A stretch of DNA of 64,000 bases from Pontibacter ramchanderi (GCF_002846395.1 NZ_PJMU01000001.1:248001-312000), one strand, 5' to 3'; numbered from the stretch's first letter, positions 40,517 through 49,277 are shown. Notes: generated from the sequence alone by a model not told the origin. Program-made: numbers and translations.

Positions 40517-40545
40517 AAAAAAAGCCCGTGCTGGAAACACGGGCT
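40517..40545 (-). terminator. Terminator after the DUF3276 gene
   Basis: On the minus strand AGCCCGTG pairs with CACGGGCT, followed by seven Ts. Confidence 0.85.
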
Positions 40546-40573
40546 CTCGGTCGCTAAACTAAAAACGGGGAGA

Positions 40574-40930
40574 TTATTCCCACTTCAGTTCTTCATCAAA
40601 AGACACCTCGGCAGTGGCTACCGGCACCGGAGCAGTTTCGGCTTCGGTTGGGTTTTCGAGGGCGGCAAGAGCCTCTTCTGTCAAAAGTTCAGATTTAACG
40701 TGATCGATTGTTCCCTGCAAGGCTTCCATAAACTTCACGAAGTCCTCTTTGTAAAGGAAGATCTTGTGCTTCTCGTACGAGAACTCATCATCCTTGAACT
40801 TGCGCTTGCTCTCTGTGATCGTCACATAGAAGTCATTTGAGCGAGTTGATTTCACATCAAAGAAATACGTTCTCTTCCCTGCTCTTACTCTTTGGGAATA
40901 AATTTCTGCTTTGTCGTTGTTCTCTTCCAC
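40574..40930 (-). CDS. DUF3276 PUR-alpha-like nucleic-acid-binding protein
   Basis: This 118-residue protein of the DUF3276 (bacterial PUR-alpha-like) family is common in Bacteroidota and spirochaetes. The PUR fold covers about residues 6-85 (IYSQRVRAGKRTYFFDVKST, FYVTITESKRKF, IFLYKEDFVKFMEAL). The rest is an acidic, Ala/Pro-rich tail. Related proteins bind single-stranded DNA or RNA. Its own terminator separates it from ychF. It is transcribed divergently from the RlpA-like gene. Confidence 0.88.
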   Translation of the reverse strand: MEENNDKAEIYSQRVRAGKRTYFFDVKSTRSNDFYVTITESKRKFKDDEFSYEKHKIFLYKEDFVKFMEALQGTIDHVKSELLTEEALAALENPTEAETAPVPVATAEVSFDEELKWE

Positions 40931-41046
40931 CGTGTTATAGACGTTAAATTCAACTTTCTGAACCTAAAACTAACATATTGTTCTGATATATAAAAATTTT
41001 TGAATTTAAAATTTAGCTCTTTTACAGCCCTATAGAGAATTAATTC

Positions 41047-41054
41047 TATATTTG
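41047..41054 (+). promoter_or_regulatory. -7 element of the RlpA-like gene promoter
   Basis: TATATTTG lies 24 bp upstream of the ATG at 41079, matching TAnnTTTG. A TTTT tract about 20 bp further upstream may serve as the -33 element. Confidence 0.6.
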
Positions 41055-41078
41055 CCACCGGACCAAATATAGTATAGT

Positions 41079-41489
41079 ATGAATTTGCTTTCACTTATAC
41101 TAGTATTTCTCTTTTCTTTCGACTCGGGCGCGGCCCTGTATTCCGCTGATGGCAAGGCCTCTTACTACGCCGACCGCATGCATGGGCACCGGACAGCTAA
41201 CGGAGAACGCTATGACAAAACGCAGCTCACTGCCGCACATGCCACACTGCCCTTTAATACATTTGTGCAGGTAACCAATGTGCGCAACGGCAAATCGGTG
41301 GTGGTGCGCATCAACGACCGCATGGCCCACAGCAGGCACCGCCTCATCGACCTGTCCAGGGCGGCTGCTCAGCAGATCGAGGTGATCCGGGAGGGAATTG
41401 CATCGGTACAGCTGCAGGAACTGCCCGATGACGGACAACCTGAAATGGCCACCATCGTTTCTGAGATAAAGCCGACCGGAAAGAAATAA
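41079..41489 (+). CDS. RlpA-family double-psi beta-barrel protein
   Basis: This 136-residue secreted protein has a hydrophobic N-terminal signal (about 1-19) and an RlpA double-psi barrel: GKASYYADRMHGHRTANGE, LPFNTFVQVTN and VVVRINDRMAHSRHRLIDLS, including the conserved Asp. RlpA proteins are lytic transglycosylases acting on denuded glycan at the septum. This one lacks a SPOR domain, as many short Bacteroidota members do. The DUF58 gene follows after 12 bp, so the two may be co-transcribed. Confidence 0.85.
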   Translation: MNLLSLILVFLFSFDSGAALYSADGKASYYADRMHGHRTANGERYDKTQLTAAHATLPFNTFVQVTNVRNGKSVVVRINDRMAHSRHRLIDLSRAAAQQIEVIREGIASVQLQELPDDGQPEMATIVSEIKPTGKK

Positions 41490-41501
41490 GCCTATACCTG
41501 T

Positions 41502-42413
41502 ATGAAGAAGCCCCTCACCCTAGCCGATGTTCAGAAATTTGAAAACATGGAATTTCTGGCCAGGCAGCTGGTGGAGGGCTTTATTACGGGACTTCACCAG
41601 TCGCCTTACCACGGCTTCTCGGTAGAGTTTTCGGAACACCGCCTTTATAATAGCGGCGAAAGCACCCGCCACATCGATTGGAAGGTATACGCCCGCACCG
41701 ACAAACTCTTTATAAAGCGCTTCGAGGAAGAGACCAACCTGCGCTGCCACATCCTGCTCGATGTTTCCCATTCTATGTACTACCCGGTAGAGAACCATGG
41801 GAAGCTTACATTTAGCGTATTGTGTGCCGCTGCCCTGGCCACTCTGCTCCGGAAGCAGCGCGACGCGGTGGGGCTTGTCACCTTCGCCGATACCATTCGC
41901 CAGCAAACGCCGGTTCGCTCGACAGCCTCGCACCTGCATACTTTGCTGCTGCTCCTGCAAAAACAGCTGGAAGAAGCGCCAACCCGTGCGCAGACCGATG
42001 TCGCCGCAGTCATCCACCGAATTGCCCAGCAAATTCCGAAGCGATCGCTGGTGGTCATCTTTAGTGACATGCTCGGTCAGCACGAAAACAGCGACGCCAT
42101 TTTTGCCGCCCTGCAACACCTCAAGCACCAGAAACACGAAGTGCTGATCTTTCATGTGATGGACCGGCGCACAGAGGAGGAGTTCGACTTTGCCGAGCGT
42201 CCTTATGTGTTTGTGGATGTGGAGACAGGCCAGGAACTGAAGCTACAACCCTCGCAGGTAAGAGCCCACTATCAAAGTGCCGTTGCCAGGTATAAAAAAG
42301 AGCTGGAGCTCAAATGCGGGCAGTATAAAATTGATTTTGTACCCGTCGACATCAGCGAACCTTTTGACAAGGTGCTGTATAGCTATCTGGTGAAAAGGGC
42401 GAAGGTGAGGTAG
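41502..42413 (+). CDS. DUF58 domain protein (MoxR/Bat-associated type)
   Basis: This 303-residue protein has the DUF58 region GFSVEFSEHRLYNSGESTRHI, DWKVYARTDKLFIKRFEEET, then a VWA-like fold with LLDVSHSMYYP (DxSxS MIDAS-like) and VVIFSDML. DUF58 proteins usually work with MoxR AAA+ ATPases. No moxR lies next to it. A second DUF58 gene is at 56007-56888 in a Bat-like operon, so this genome has at least two. Confidence 0.88.
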   Translation: MKKPLTLADVQKFENMEFLARQLVEGFITGLHQSPYHGFSVEFSEHRLYNSGESTRHIDWKVYARTDKLFIKRFEEETNLRCHILLDVSHSMYYPVENHGKLTFSVLCAAALATLLRKQRDAVGLVTFADTIRQQTPVRSTASHLHTLLLLLQKQLEEAPTRAQTDVAAVIHRIAQQIPKRSLVVIFSDMLGQHENSDAIFAALQHLKHQKHEVLIFHVMDRRTEEEFDFAERPYVFVDVETGQELKLQPSQVRAHYQSAVARYKKELELKCGQYKIDFVPVDISEPFDKVLYSYLVKRAKVR

Positions 42414-42422
42414 GTATAGCGT

Positions 42423-43067
42423 CTACTTCGGCATATTATCCAGCGACTGCCACAGATACTTGCAGGCTATAGTGCGGTAAGGCCGCCAGTTCTCAGCTAT
42501 TTCGATCATTCTGGCTTTTAGCTCTTTGCCACTTAGCTCCAACCCGTAGTGTCGCTTCATTGCATTTTGTATGCCCAGGTCGTCGACCGGCATCACATCC
42601 GGCCGCTCAAGGGCAAACATTAGCAGCATTTCCACTGTCCAACGGCCAATGCCTTTGATCTGGGTCAGGTGTTGAATCAGCGCTTCGTCTTCCATCGCAT
42701 CAATCACGGCATGCTCCAGGTTTCCCCCTTGTGCGAACGCAGCCACGTTGCGTACATAGCCAATCTTTTGGAAGGACAAGCCTGCGCCTCGCAGCGTTTC
42801 ATTGGGTGTTTCCAGTACCAGGTGAGGGTGCGGATATTGATCGGTGTATAGCCCTTTGAATCGATTGAAAATAGTAGCCGCTGCTTTTGTGCTGAGTTGC
42901 TGCGACACGATGGCGCTGAGCAGCCTAAAGTAAACATCCTCGGAGCGGGATGAGGAAAGCGGTTTCCCCTGACCTACAATCCTGGTGAGTATTGGGTCTT
43001 TGGAGAAAACGGCCATCACTTCAGTGGCCGGGTAGTCAGGCAGTGTGAAGCTCATATCGGTAGCCAT
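42423..43067 (-). CDS. DNA-3-methyladenine glycosylase 2 family protein (AlkA-like)
   Basis: This 214-residue HhH-GPD protein has LSAIVSQQLSTKAA, the helix-hairpin-helix IKGIGRWTVEML and the catalytic Asp in MPVDDLGIQNAMK. It excises alkylated bases in base-excision repair. No Fe-S cluster cysteines are present, in line with AlkA and unlike EndoIII. It is convergent with the DUF58 gene (9 bp between stops) and 25 bp downstream of the threonine aldolase stop on the same strand. A start at the fifth residue is equally possible. Confidence 0.9.
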   Translation of the reverse strand: MATDMSFTLPDYPATEVMAVFSKDPILTRIVGQGKPLSSSRSEDVYFRLLSAIVSQQLSTKAAATIFNRFKGLYTDQYPHPHLVLETPNETLRGAGLSFQKIGYVRNVAAFAQGGNLEHAVIDAMEDEALIQHLTQIKGIGRWTVEMLLMFALERPDVMPVDDLGIQNAMKRHYGLELSGKELKARMIEIAENWRPYRTIACKYLWQSLDNMPK

Positions 43068-43078
43068 GAAAATGAAGA

Positions 43079-43100
43079 AGGTATAGCCGAAGCTATACCT
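43079..43100. terminator. Hairpin made of an inverted AGGTATAGC pair
   Basis: AGGTATAGC and GCTATACCT form a 9-bp perfect stem with a CGAA loop, overlapping the stop of the threonine aldolase gene. There is no T run on the minus strand, so it may slow or mark but not end transcription. It is another inverted pair of the abundant heptamer. Confidence 0.5.
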
Positions 43101-44133
43101 CTACTTGCTGTTTTTTAAGTTGCTGCAATACATCCAGCACATGCTGCAGCATGTCGTCGCTCACATCGAGGTGGGTAACGAAGCGCACCATCTGAGGCCC
43201 GAAACTGGATGCCCGGATATTGTTTTCTGCCAAGGCTGCTACAAAATCAGCATCTTTATATCGGTCATTGAGCTTAAAGATCACGATATTGGTCTGTACA
43301 GGTAGCACATACTCCACGTAATCGCTTTGACTTAAGACAGTTTCCAGTTGTTTGGCTTTTGCATGATCTTCGGCCAAGCGCTCCACATGATGGTCGAGTG
43401 CATAGATGCCTGCTGCTGCCAGATAGCCACCCTGGCGAATGCCGCCCCCCAGTACTTTTCGGATACGGCGCGATTTTTTGATGAAGTCTCTATTGCCTAG
43501 CAAAAGCGAGCCGACCGGCGCACCGAGCCCTTTGGAAAGGCAGATCGAAATGCTGTTGAAATACTTGCCATACTCTTGCGGATTCTCGCCGGAGGCAACC
43601 AATGCGTTGAACACACGGGCACCGTCCAGGTGCAGGGCAATGCCGTGGCGTTTGCACACTTCCGAAATCGCTGCGATCTCGGGTAAGGTATAGTAGGAGC
43701 CACCTCCTTTGTTGCAGGTGTTCTCTAAGGCAACCAGGCGGGTAGGAGGGTAGTGGATGTTATCCGGACGGATGTGCGCCTCTACCTGGGCTGGCGTCAT
43801 CTTTCCGCGCTCGCCGTGCACCAGCGCTACCGATGCCCCGGAGTTGAACATGATGCCTCCTCCTTCATATTGGTAAATATGCGCCGTAATATCGCAGATC
43901 ACCTCCGTCATGGGCTCGGTGTGGGCCTTGATGGCAATCTGGTTCGTCATGGTGCCAGACGGGCAGAAAAGCCCTGCTTCCAGACCAAAAAGGTCGGCTG
44001 CTTTTTGCTCGAGCGCATTAATGGTCGGATCTTCCTGGTATACGTCGTCGCCCACCTGAGCGGCAAACATGGCCTGTAGCATGGCCGGCGTTGGCCGGGT
44101 TACGGTGTCGGATCGGAGATCTGTTATCGTCAT
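43093..44133 (-). CDS. ltaE: Low-specificity L-threonine aldolase
   Basis: This 346-residue PLP fold-type I enzyme cleaves L-threonine or L-allo-threonine to glycine and acetaldehyde. It starts LRSDTVTRPTPAML. The PLP lysine is in SICLSKGLGAPVGSL, and LHLDGARVFNA carries the cofactor Asp. VGDDVYQEDPTINALE is a family hallmark. Length and motifs are complete. The AlkA-like gene follows downstream on the same strand. Confidence 0.93.
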   Translation of the reverse strand: MTITDLRSDTVTRPTPAMLQAMFAAQVGDDVYQEDPTINALEQKAADLFGLEAGLFCPSGTMTNQIAIKAHTEPMTEVICDITAHIYQYEGGGIMFNSGASVALVHGERGKMTPAQVEAHIRPDNIHYPPTRLVALENTCNKGGGSYYTLPEIAAISEVCKRHGIALHLDGARVFNALVASGENPQEYGKYFNSISICLSKGLGAPVGSLLLGNRDFIKKSRRIRKVLGGGIRQGGYLAAAGIYALDHHVERLAEDHAKAKQLETVLSQSDYVEYVLPVQTNIVIFKLNDRYKDADFVAALAENNIRASSFGPQMVRFVTHLDVSDDMLQHVLDVLQQLKKQQVEV

Positions 44134-44212
44134 ATAGAATTTGATGCGGTAAATACTTTACTTTGTAAAAATAATAACTTACTTTTGCCCTTCAAATTTA
44201 AATTTTGCAACG

Positions 44213-44395
44213 ATGGGAGTTACTAGACTTAAAAGAAAAGACCGTAAGAATAAGGCAAGAGCAAACAACAAGGTTGCCAGAATTAAGCAATTGTTGTTGA
44301 CACCAGTTATCAAGAACGTGGACATGGACGAGCTGCGTGCTCAGTTCGGCGAAGCGCCAAAGAACAAGAAGGAAGAAGAAGCTTCTGCTGAGTAG
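44213..44395 (+). CDS. Conserved small basic protein, 60 residues
   Basis: It begins MGVTRLKRKDRKNKARANNK. The N-terminal half is strongly basic, and the C-terminal half is acidic (NKKEEEASAE). It is preceded by a TACTTTTG -7-like element at 44180-44187 and followed by two terminators, so it is an independent unit. The composition suggests RNA or ribosome binding. I believe similar short proteins are widespread in Bacteroidota, but no function is known to me. Confidence 0.75.
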   Translation: MGVTRLKRKDRKNKARANNKVARIKQLLLTPVIKNVDMDELRAQFGEAPKNKKEEEASAE

Positions 44396-44422
44396 TCTTA
44401 TACGGCAAAGTAAAACCATCTG

Positions 44423-44459
44423 CCTGCCAACGCTGTGAAAGCTTCGGTTGGCGGGTTTT
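44423..44459 (+). terminator. Terminator after the small basic protein gene
   Basis: CCtGCCAAC pairs with GTTGGCgGG, followed by TTTTG. Confidence 0.65.
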
Positions 44460-44471
44460 GAAAAGACTTCG

Positions 44472-44507
44472 AAGTGTGCTTGCACCAGCAGGCACGCTTT
44501 TTTTATG
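44472..44507 (+). terminator. Second terminator in tandem
   Basis: AAGTGTGCTTGC pairs with GCAGGCACGCTT and runs into seven Ts. It overlaps the 3' end of the convergent metallophosphoesterase gene. Confidence 0.75.
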
Positions 44508-45012
44508 CCCTTTTGCCCAGCTCAATCACTTGCAGGTCGCGTATCTGCCCGGCTTCAATAGAAAAGCGCATCATGGTGCGTACCTGGTGGAAACCGTGCT
44601 TCCCAGCCGCACCCGGATTCAGGTGCAGCAGGTTGTTCAGACTCTTGTCCGGCATGATCTTGAGAATGTGGGAATGGCCCGTGATGAACAAACCAGGTGG
44701 ATTCGTTTTGATTTCCTGGCGTATGTCAGGGTGGTATTTGCCCGGGTAGCCACCAATGTGTGTCATCAGCACATCCAGCCCGTTCGCTACAAAACGAAGT
44801 ACTTTTGGGTATAGCAACCGGATGTCCTGCCCATCAATGTTGCCATAAACACCCCGAAGGGGGGCCACCTCACCGAGTCGCTCCGCTACCCTGGCAGTAC
44901 CGAAATCGCCGGCATGCCAGATCTCGTCCCTGCCTTCGAGCAGGCGCAGGATCTGATCGTCCACATAGTCGTGCGTGTCAGAGAGGAGGCCTATTTTCAT
45001 GCTGTGCTTCAA
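44503..45012 (-). CDS. Metallophosphoesterase, YfcE/MJ0936 family
   Basis: This 169-residue calcineurin-like phosphodiesterase has the full metal-site set: SDTHD, HAGDFG, GNIDG, THIGGYPG and GHSH. The family hydrolyses artificial phosphodiesters in vitro, and physiological substrates are unknown. A start at 45000 (MKIGLLSDTHD) is typical of homologues and may be the real one. It lies 65 bp downstream of pyrE on the same strand. Confidence 0.9.
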   Translation of the reverse strand: MKHSMKIGLLSDTHDYVDDQILRLLEGRDEIWHAGDFGTARVAERLGEVAPLRGVYGNIDGQDIRLLYPKVLRFVANGLDVLMTHIGGYPGKYHPDIRQEIKTNPPGLFITGHSHILKIMPDKSLNNLLHLNPGAAGKHGFHQVRTMMRFSIEAGQIRDLQVIELGKRA

Positions 45013-45077
45013 AAAAGTCTTTTGTACGTTGATAGAATTCCTTTGTCCTTTGTCAAAAGCTCTTTTGTCCTAAATTA

Positions 45078-45716
45078 TTATACCTTCCAGGTTTCCGGCG
45101 ATTGGCGCCACTCTGCCAGCGTTGGCATAGCCGATTCTGGTATGTAACCGTTTTGCATGGCCGCTTCTGTCAGTGCCTGGTAATCGCTGAGGCATCGCAG
45201 CGGTATACCTGCTTCTTCAAAATTCTTTTCTGCCACAGCAAAGCCATAGGTGAAAATGGCAGCCATGCCGATCACAACGCCACCTGCTGACCGTACGGCT
45301 TCTGCAGCTTTCAGGGAGCTGCCGCCTGTCGAGATCAAATCTTCCACCATCACCACTTTCTGACCCGAGATCAGCTTGCCTTCGATCTGGTTGGCCATGC
45401 CATGGGTCTTTGGCTGCGGGCGTACATAAAGAAATGGCATTTCGAGCAGATCAGCCACCAGGGCACCCTGCGCTATACCTGCCGTGGCCACGCCTGCTAT
45501 CGCTTCCGCCTCCGGAAAGTTTTGCCTGATCATTTCAGCGAGCTGCTGCTTGATGTAGCTGCGGATATGCGGAAAGGACAGGGTGACGCGGTTGTCGCAG
45601 TAAATGGGCGAATTCCAGCCGGAGCTCCATTTAAAGGGCTGTTCTGGTCTCAATTTTACGGCCTCTGTCTCCAACAGAAAAGAGGCAACCTGATGTGCTG
45701 TCGTCTGATTATCCAT
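45078..45716 (-). CDS. pyrE: Orotate phosphoribosyltransferase
   Basis: PyrE makes OMP from orotate and PRPP in pyrimidine synthesis. The 212-residue protein has FKWSSGWNSPIYCDNR, IAGVATAGIAQGALVAD and the PRPP loop VVMVEDLISTGGSS, followed by an intact C-terminal lid region. It is divergent from the Nudix gene at 45827 with about 110 bp between them. Confidence 0.95.
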   Translation of the reverse strand: MDNQTTAHQVASFLLETEAVKLRPEQPFKWSSGWNSPIYCDNRVTLSFPHIRSYIKQQLAEMIRQNFPEAEAIAGVATAGIAQGALVADLLEMPFLYVRPQPKTHGMANQIEGKLISGQKVVMVEDLISTGGSSLKAAEAVRSAGGVVIGMAAIFTYGFAVAEKNFEEAGIPLRCLSDYQALTEAAMQNGYIPESAMPTLAEWRQSPETWKV

Positions 45717-45826
45717 GGCCGAATTTAAGAAATATTTCCCCTTTTTACCGAACCTGTATTTTCTTTACAGCGAAATATTGATTGATTTGTGTAAATTTCA
45801 AGCCTGATATACGAGCACCTTTCCCT

Positions 45827-46507
45827 ATGAACGTTTTTATTAACGATATTCCGCTTATCCTCAAAAAGTCAAACGAGAAGGTATACCGTCATCATTATGA
45901 CCTCGTGCTCGATGCTGAAAACCACTTCACGTCCAAGGACCTGGTAGGGGATGTGCTCATCAAACGTGCTGATCCGCAACTGATTGACCGCATCGTGCGG
46001 CTGATGGAAGTAAAGAAGCTGAAGAAATTAAACTCCCTGACGCTGGTAGCCAATAAGAAAAAACAGCTGATCGAGCACCTCAAGGATCAGTTCAAGATCG
46101 TGAAGGCTGGCGGCGGACTGGTGCTGAAAGATGGGAAGATTTTGATGATTTACCGACTGGGTGTATGGGACCTACCGAAAGGAAAATTGAATAAAGGTGA
46201 AAAGGTAGAAGCCGGCGCCCTCCGCGAAGTAGAAGAGGAGTGCAACATTACGGTGGAGGTGCTCAGCAAGCTGCCCAAAACCTGGCACTCTTATGCTTAC
46301 AAAGGCAAGAAGATACTCAAGAAGACCAGCTGGTACCTGATGGCCTGCACCGATGACAGCCTGATGAAACCTCAGGCCGAGGAATTTATAGAGGAAGTGC
46401 GCTGGATGACGCCGGAAGAGGCCATGGAAGTGCTACCAAAAGCCTATACCTCCATTGCTTTTATTGTGCGGGAATATCTCCAATCTCTGAAATCCGGAAA
46501 GGTATAA
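45827..46507 (+). CDS. Nudix hydrolase
   Basis: The ATG at 45827 gives 226 residues. An N-terminal region of about 95 residues without a known motif precedes the Nudix domain. The Nudix box is GKLNKGEKVEAGALREVEEE plus CNI, with the catalytic REVEEE intact. The substrate is unknown. An upstream TTG start at 45782 was rejected. The gene converges on coaD and overlaps its 3' end by 47 bp. Confidence 0.88.
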   Translation: MNVFINDIPLILKKSNEKVYRHHYDLVLDAENHFTSKDLVGDVLIKRADPQLIDRIVRLMEVKKLKKLNSLTLVANKKKQLIEHLKDQFKIVKAGGGLVLKDGKILMIYRLGVWDLPKGKLNKGEKVEAGALREVEEECNITVEVLSKLPKTWHSYAYKGKKILKKTSWYLMACTDDSLMKPQAEEFIEEVRWMTPEEAMEVLPKAYTSIAFIVREYLQSLKSGKV

Positions 46508-46940
46508 AGTCGTCGACATTGCCCCCGAAACGGTGAATTTCGCGGATGATCGTGGAGCTGATCGCTGCCAAGGCGGGTGAGGTGATCAGGAAAACGGTCT
46601 CCAGTTCGGGATTGATGTGGCGGTTTGCCTGCGCAATGGTGTTTTCGTACTCGAAGTCGGTGGTGTTGCGCAAGCCCCGCAGCAAAAACGTGGCACCCAC
46701 TTCACGGGCAAATTCTGCCGTCAGCCCTTTATAAGCCTGCGCCTGTATATTGGGCTGGTCTTTAAAAATCCCGTTTATCACTTCAACCATTTTCTCTACC
46801 GGAATGTAGCGCTGCTTGCTACTGTTGTTGCCGATGGCAATTACAATCTCGTCAAACATTTTGGAACCTCGCAACACCACATCCAGGTGGCCATTGGTAA
46901 AGGGGTCAAACGATCCTGGGAAAATAGCAGTTCTCTTCAT
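46461..46940 (-). CDS. coaD: Phosphopantetheine adenylyltransferase
   Basis: CoaD catalyses the penultimate step of coenzyme A synthesis. The 159-residue protein shows the nucleotidyltransferase start AIFPGSFDPFTNGHLDVVLR (the HxGH-like motif is TNGH), GNNSSKQRY, LLRGLRNTTDFEYE and the ISSTIIRE motif. The 3' ends of coaD and the Nudix gene overlap by 47 bp in opposite orientation. Confidence 0.96.
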   Translation of the reverse strand: MKRTAIFPGSFDPFTNGHLDVVLRGSKMFDEIVIAIGNNSSKQRYIPVEKMVEVINGIFKDQPNIQAQAYKGLTAEFAREVGATFLLRGLRNTTDFEYENTIAQANRHINPELETVFLITSPALAAISSTIIREIHRFGGNVDDFIPFRISEIGDIPAQ

Positions 46941-46942
46941 GG

Positions 46943-47160
46943 TTGATTGAGTTAGTAAATGAGTGGGTTGGCTGGGGGTTGAATGACTAGATTGTTTAAT
47001 TGTTGATTGCTGATTGTTTGTGGGTGTATTCTTAACAACGTGAATTTCGGGGCAGGAGTGGTGGTTTAATGACAGTTATGATTGTCCAACGGTCCAAGAA
47101 TTGCAACTATTTGACCATCAATAATTTAATAAATCACTCATTCACTAACTCACTCAATCA
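46943..47160. repeat. Inverted repeat of CACTCAnT-type simple sequence flanking a gene-free interval
   Basis: TGATTGAGTTAGTAAATGAG at 46943-46964 reads in reverse at 47135-47160 (CACTCATTCACTAACTCACT then CAATCA). The arms lie at the two ends of the coaD/DUF3822 interval. Similar CATTCACT runs occur at 49240-49266. No gene is seen between the arms. Confidence 0.7.
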
Positions 47161-47161
47161 C

Positions 47162-48049
47162 TCATTCACAAAAGTGCAAGCTGAAGAGTTCGAAATAGCG
47201 GTGGTCGAACAGGTCGTCGAACTTGTAGCTGTAGCCCACATCGGTGGGGCGCTTGCCAAATTTTACCTGCCTGATGTACTTTTTGAGCATGTTGAAGAGG
47301 CTGGAGTCTGGGGTGATGTCGCCCCAGGCGGTGATGGTTTCCTGCTCTGGATTCATCTTCTGCTCCTGCATCACAAAAATGACAAAGTAAATGAAATCTT
47401 CCGGGCTCAGGTAATGAAACACGTTACAGAACTGCAGGCCATTCTCGTCTATCACTACAACGGTTACATAGTTACGTTCCACGAACAGATGCATGGTACG
47501 GCCTGCTTTACGGTCTGTCTGATGTAGCAGGCTTTTGATCAGGGCGCTGGTCTGGTGCGTGAAATGGACCGAGCGCTCCTGGAAAAAACTTCGGAGCATC
47601 CGGAACAACACACCGTCAATTGCAAAAATATTCACGGCATCGAGGCCGAACGTACGGTTGTAGAGGATGACGTGCTGCTGAGGGTCGAGGTTGCTGTGCA
47701 GGCGCAGGTAGTCTTCCTGGTGGGCCGGGTCAAACAGTGTTTCTGGTACAAGGGTAAAGAACTGGTTGCTGATGCTGATGCGGATATTCAGCCAGCACTG
47801 CTCCTGCAAAATGGGACTTTGGTCGGCAATCAACCGTAGCTGCTCGGCAATTTGAAGCGGCGTAAACACCGTAATGAGCTCATAATCCTCCAGGGCAACG
47901 AATTTGTTTCGCTCCACATCGGCTACGGCCAGGCGCATGGCTTTGGAGCTGATGGCAATGTACAGGTTACAGTTGCCCGCCTGCGAAAGCTGAAAAGCCT
48001 CATCCTGTAGCTGATAGGAAAGCCGGAAATGTGTGTTGATGGTGTTCAA
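47162..48049 (-). CDS. DUF3822 family protein
   Basis: This 295-residue protein resembles the ASKHA-like DUF3822 family of Bacteroidota: LYIAISSKAMRLAVAD near residue 30, then HVILYNRTFGLDAVNIFAID and TMHLFVERNYVTVVVIDENG. Members are usually found near coaD, as here. The function is unknown. There is no signal peptide or membrane segment. Confidence 0.82.
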   Translation of the reverse strand: MNTINTHFRLSYQLQDEAFQLSQAGNCNLYIAISSKAMRLAVADVERNKFVALEDYELITVFTPLQIAEQLRLIADQSPILQEQCWLNIRISISNQFFTLVPETLFDPAHQEDYLRLHSNLDPQQHVILYNRTFGLDAVNIFAIDGVLFRMLRSFFQERSVHFTHQTSALIKSLLHQTDRKAGRTMHLFVERNYVTVVVIDENGLQFCNVFHYLSPEDFIYFVIFVMQEQKMNPEQETITAWGDITPDSSLFNMLKKYIRQVKFGKRPTDVGYSYKFDDLFDHRYFELFSLHFCE

Positions 48050-48112
48050 GGTATAGGAGCTCGAGGTTGCTATATTGTGCTATGCAAGTATACTAAAAAT
48101 AAAGTAAAAGGA

Positions 48113-48601
48113 TCATGCCTGCACGAAGTGATGCGGCAAACCAAACAGATCGTCGAGAGAGAAAAGGTAATGCAGGACGCGGTGCTTGTCTCGCAACGGG
48201 ATCTGCCGGATCTCCTCCAGGCTCAGAAAAGCTACCTCCTCGATCAGCTGCTGGTCAGCGCTTGCCTCCGGGTCTATACCTGTTGTCAGCTCACCTCCTA
48301 CAAGTTCCAGCTCAAAGAACAGCTCCACTGCCTGAAGCGGCTCCTCCAGAAACTCATTCACAAAAAGAAAGCGCTTCACTTTTGTCTGCAAACCCGTCTC
48401 TTCCAGCACTTCCCGCACCAGGCAGGCCTCTACGGACTCGCCGTACTGCAGTCCGCCGCCGGGTGGTGCCCAAAAGGCCGTGTTGTGGAGGGTTGGCTGA
48501 TGCCGTACGAGCAGCAGTTTATTATCTTTCAGGCAGATGCCACACACGCGCAGCCTGACTTTACCAGCATAGGCCGCAGCATTGGGGTTTAGAGTATTCA
48601 T
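48113..48601 (-). CDS. Nudix hydrolase
   Basis: In this 162-residue protein the Nudix box is GGGLQYGESVEACLVREVLE then ETG, with all catalytic residues. It is a single-domain protein without an N-terminal extension, unlike the Nudix protein at 45827. The substrate cannot be predicted. It is divergent from the thioesterase gene at 48639 (37 bp apart). Confidence 0.9.
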   Translation of the reverse strand: MNTLNPNAAAYAGKVRLRVCGICLKDNKLLLVRHQPTLHNTAFWAPPGGGLQYGESVEACLVREVLEETGLQTKVKRFLFVNEFLEEPLQAVELFFELELVGGELTTGIDPEASADQQLIEEVAFLSLEEIRQIPLRDKHRVLHYLFSLDDLFGLPHHFVQA

Positions 48602-48638
48602 GTTTGCGATAGCGGGGTATAGGTGGTAAATTTACAAA

Positions 48639-49088
48639 ATGATACAGACGTTTAACCCCGATTTTAGGGCGGATATAAAAGAAAAGCTGGAGCGGCAGGA
48701 GTTTATGAAGCTCATGGGCTTCGAAGTGACTAAAATTGATGTGGGCCGGGTAGAAGGAGAACTGGTGCTGGAACAGAAGCACAAACAGCACAAAGGCTTT
48801 GCGCATGGTGGCCTTATTGCCACACTGGCCGATATTGTAGCTGGTTTTGCCGCAGTAAGCCTGGTGCCAAAAGGCCACCATGTGGTGACAGCCGAAATTA
48901 AAGTCTCTTACTTTCATCCGGGTGTGGGCGATAAATTGCTGGCCAAAGGCTACGTGCTGAAGCAGGGGCGCAAAATTAATTTCTGTGAGGCCGAGGTATA
49001 TGTGGTAAAAGGAGCAGCCGAGCCGCTGCTCATAGCCAAAGCCAGCGCCTCCATGGCCAATATCGCTCCCGATGAGTTGAGGGGTTAG
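48639..49088 (+). CDS. PaaI-family hotdog thioesterase
   Basis: This 149-residue hotdog-fold protein has the PaaI/YbgC-like motif KGFAHGGLIATLADIVAGFA, where Asp is the probable catalytic residue, and VTAEIKVSYFHPGVGDKLLA. It hydrolyses acyl-CoA thioesters, possibly aromatic ones. No paa genes are nearby. The interval after it (49089-49277) holds no gene, only CATTCACT-type simple repeats near its end. Confidence 0.88.
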   Translation: MIQTFNPDFRADIKEKLERQEFMKLMGFEVTKIDVGRVEGELVLEQKHKQHKGFAHGGLIATLADIVAGFAAVSLVPKGHHVVTAEIKVSYFHPGVGDKLLAKGYVLKQGRKINFCEAEVYVVKGAAEPLLIAKASASMANIAPDELRG

Positions 49089-49277
49089 AGAGTTGAGGAG
49101 TTTAAGAGTTGACCAGATAGCAGGTCGCTTGTGCAAAAGAAGCCAGACAGTATATTATTTGACATTCAGCAATCATACTGCTCGAATATGATCCATGTTT
49201 ATTCACCAACTCCTAAACTCCCTAATTCCCAAACTCATTAATTCACTCATTCACTCATTCACTCAATAATTTAACTC

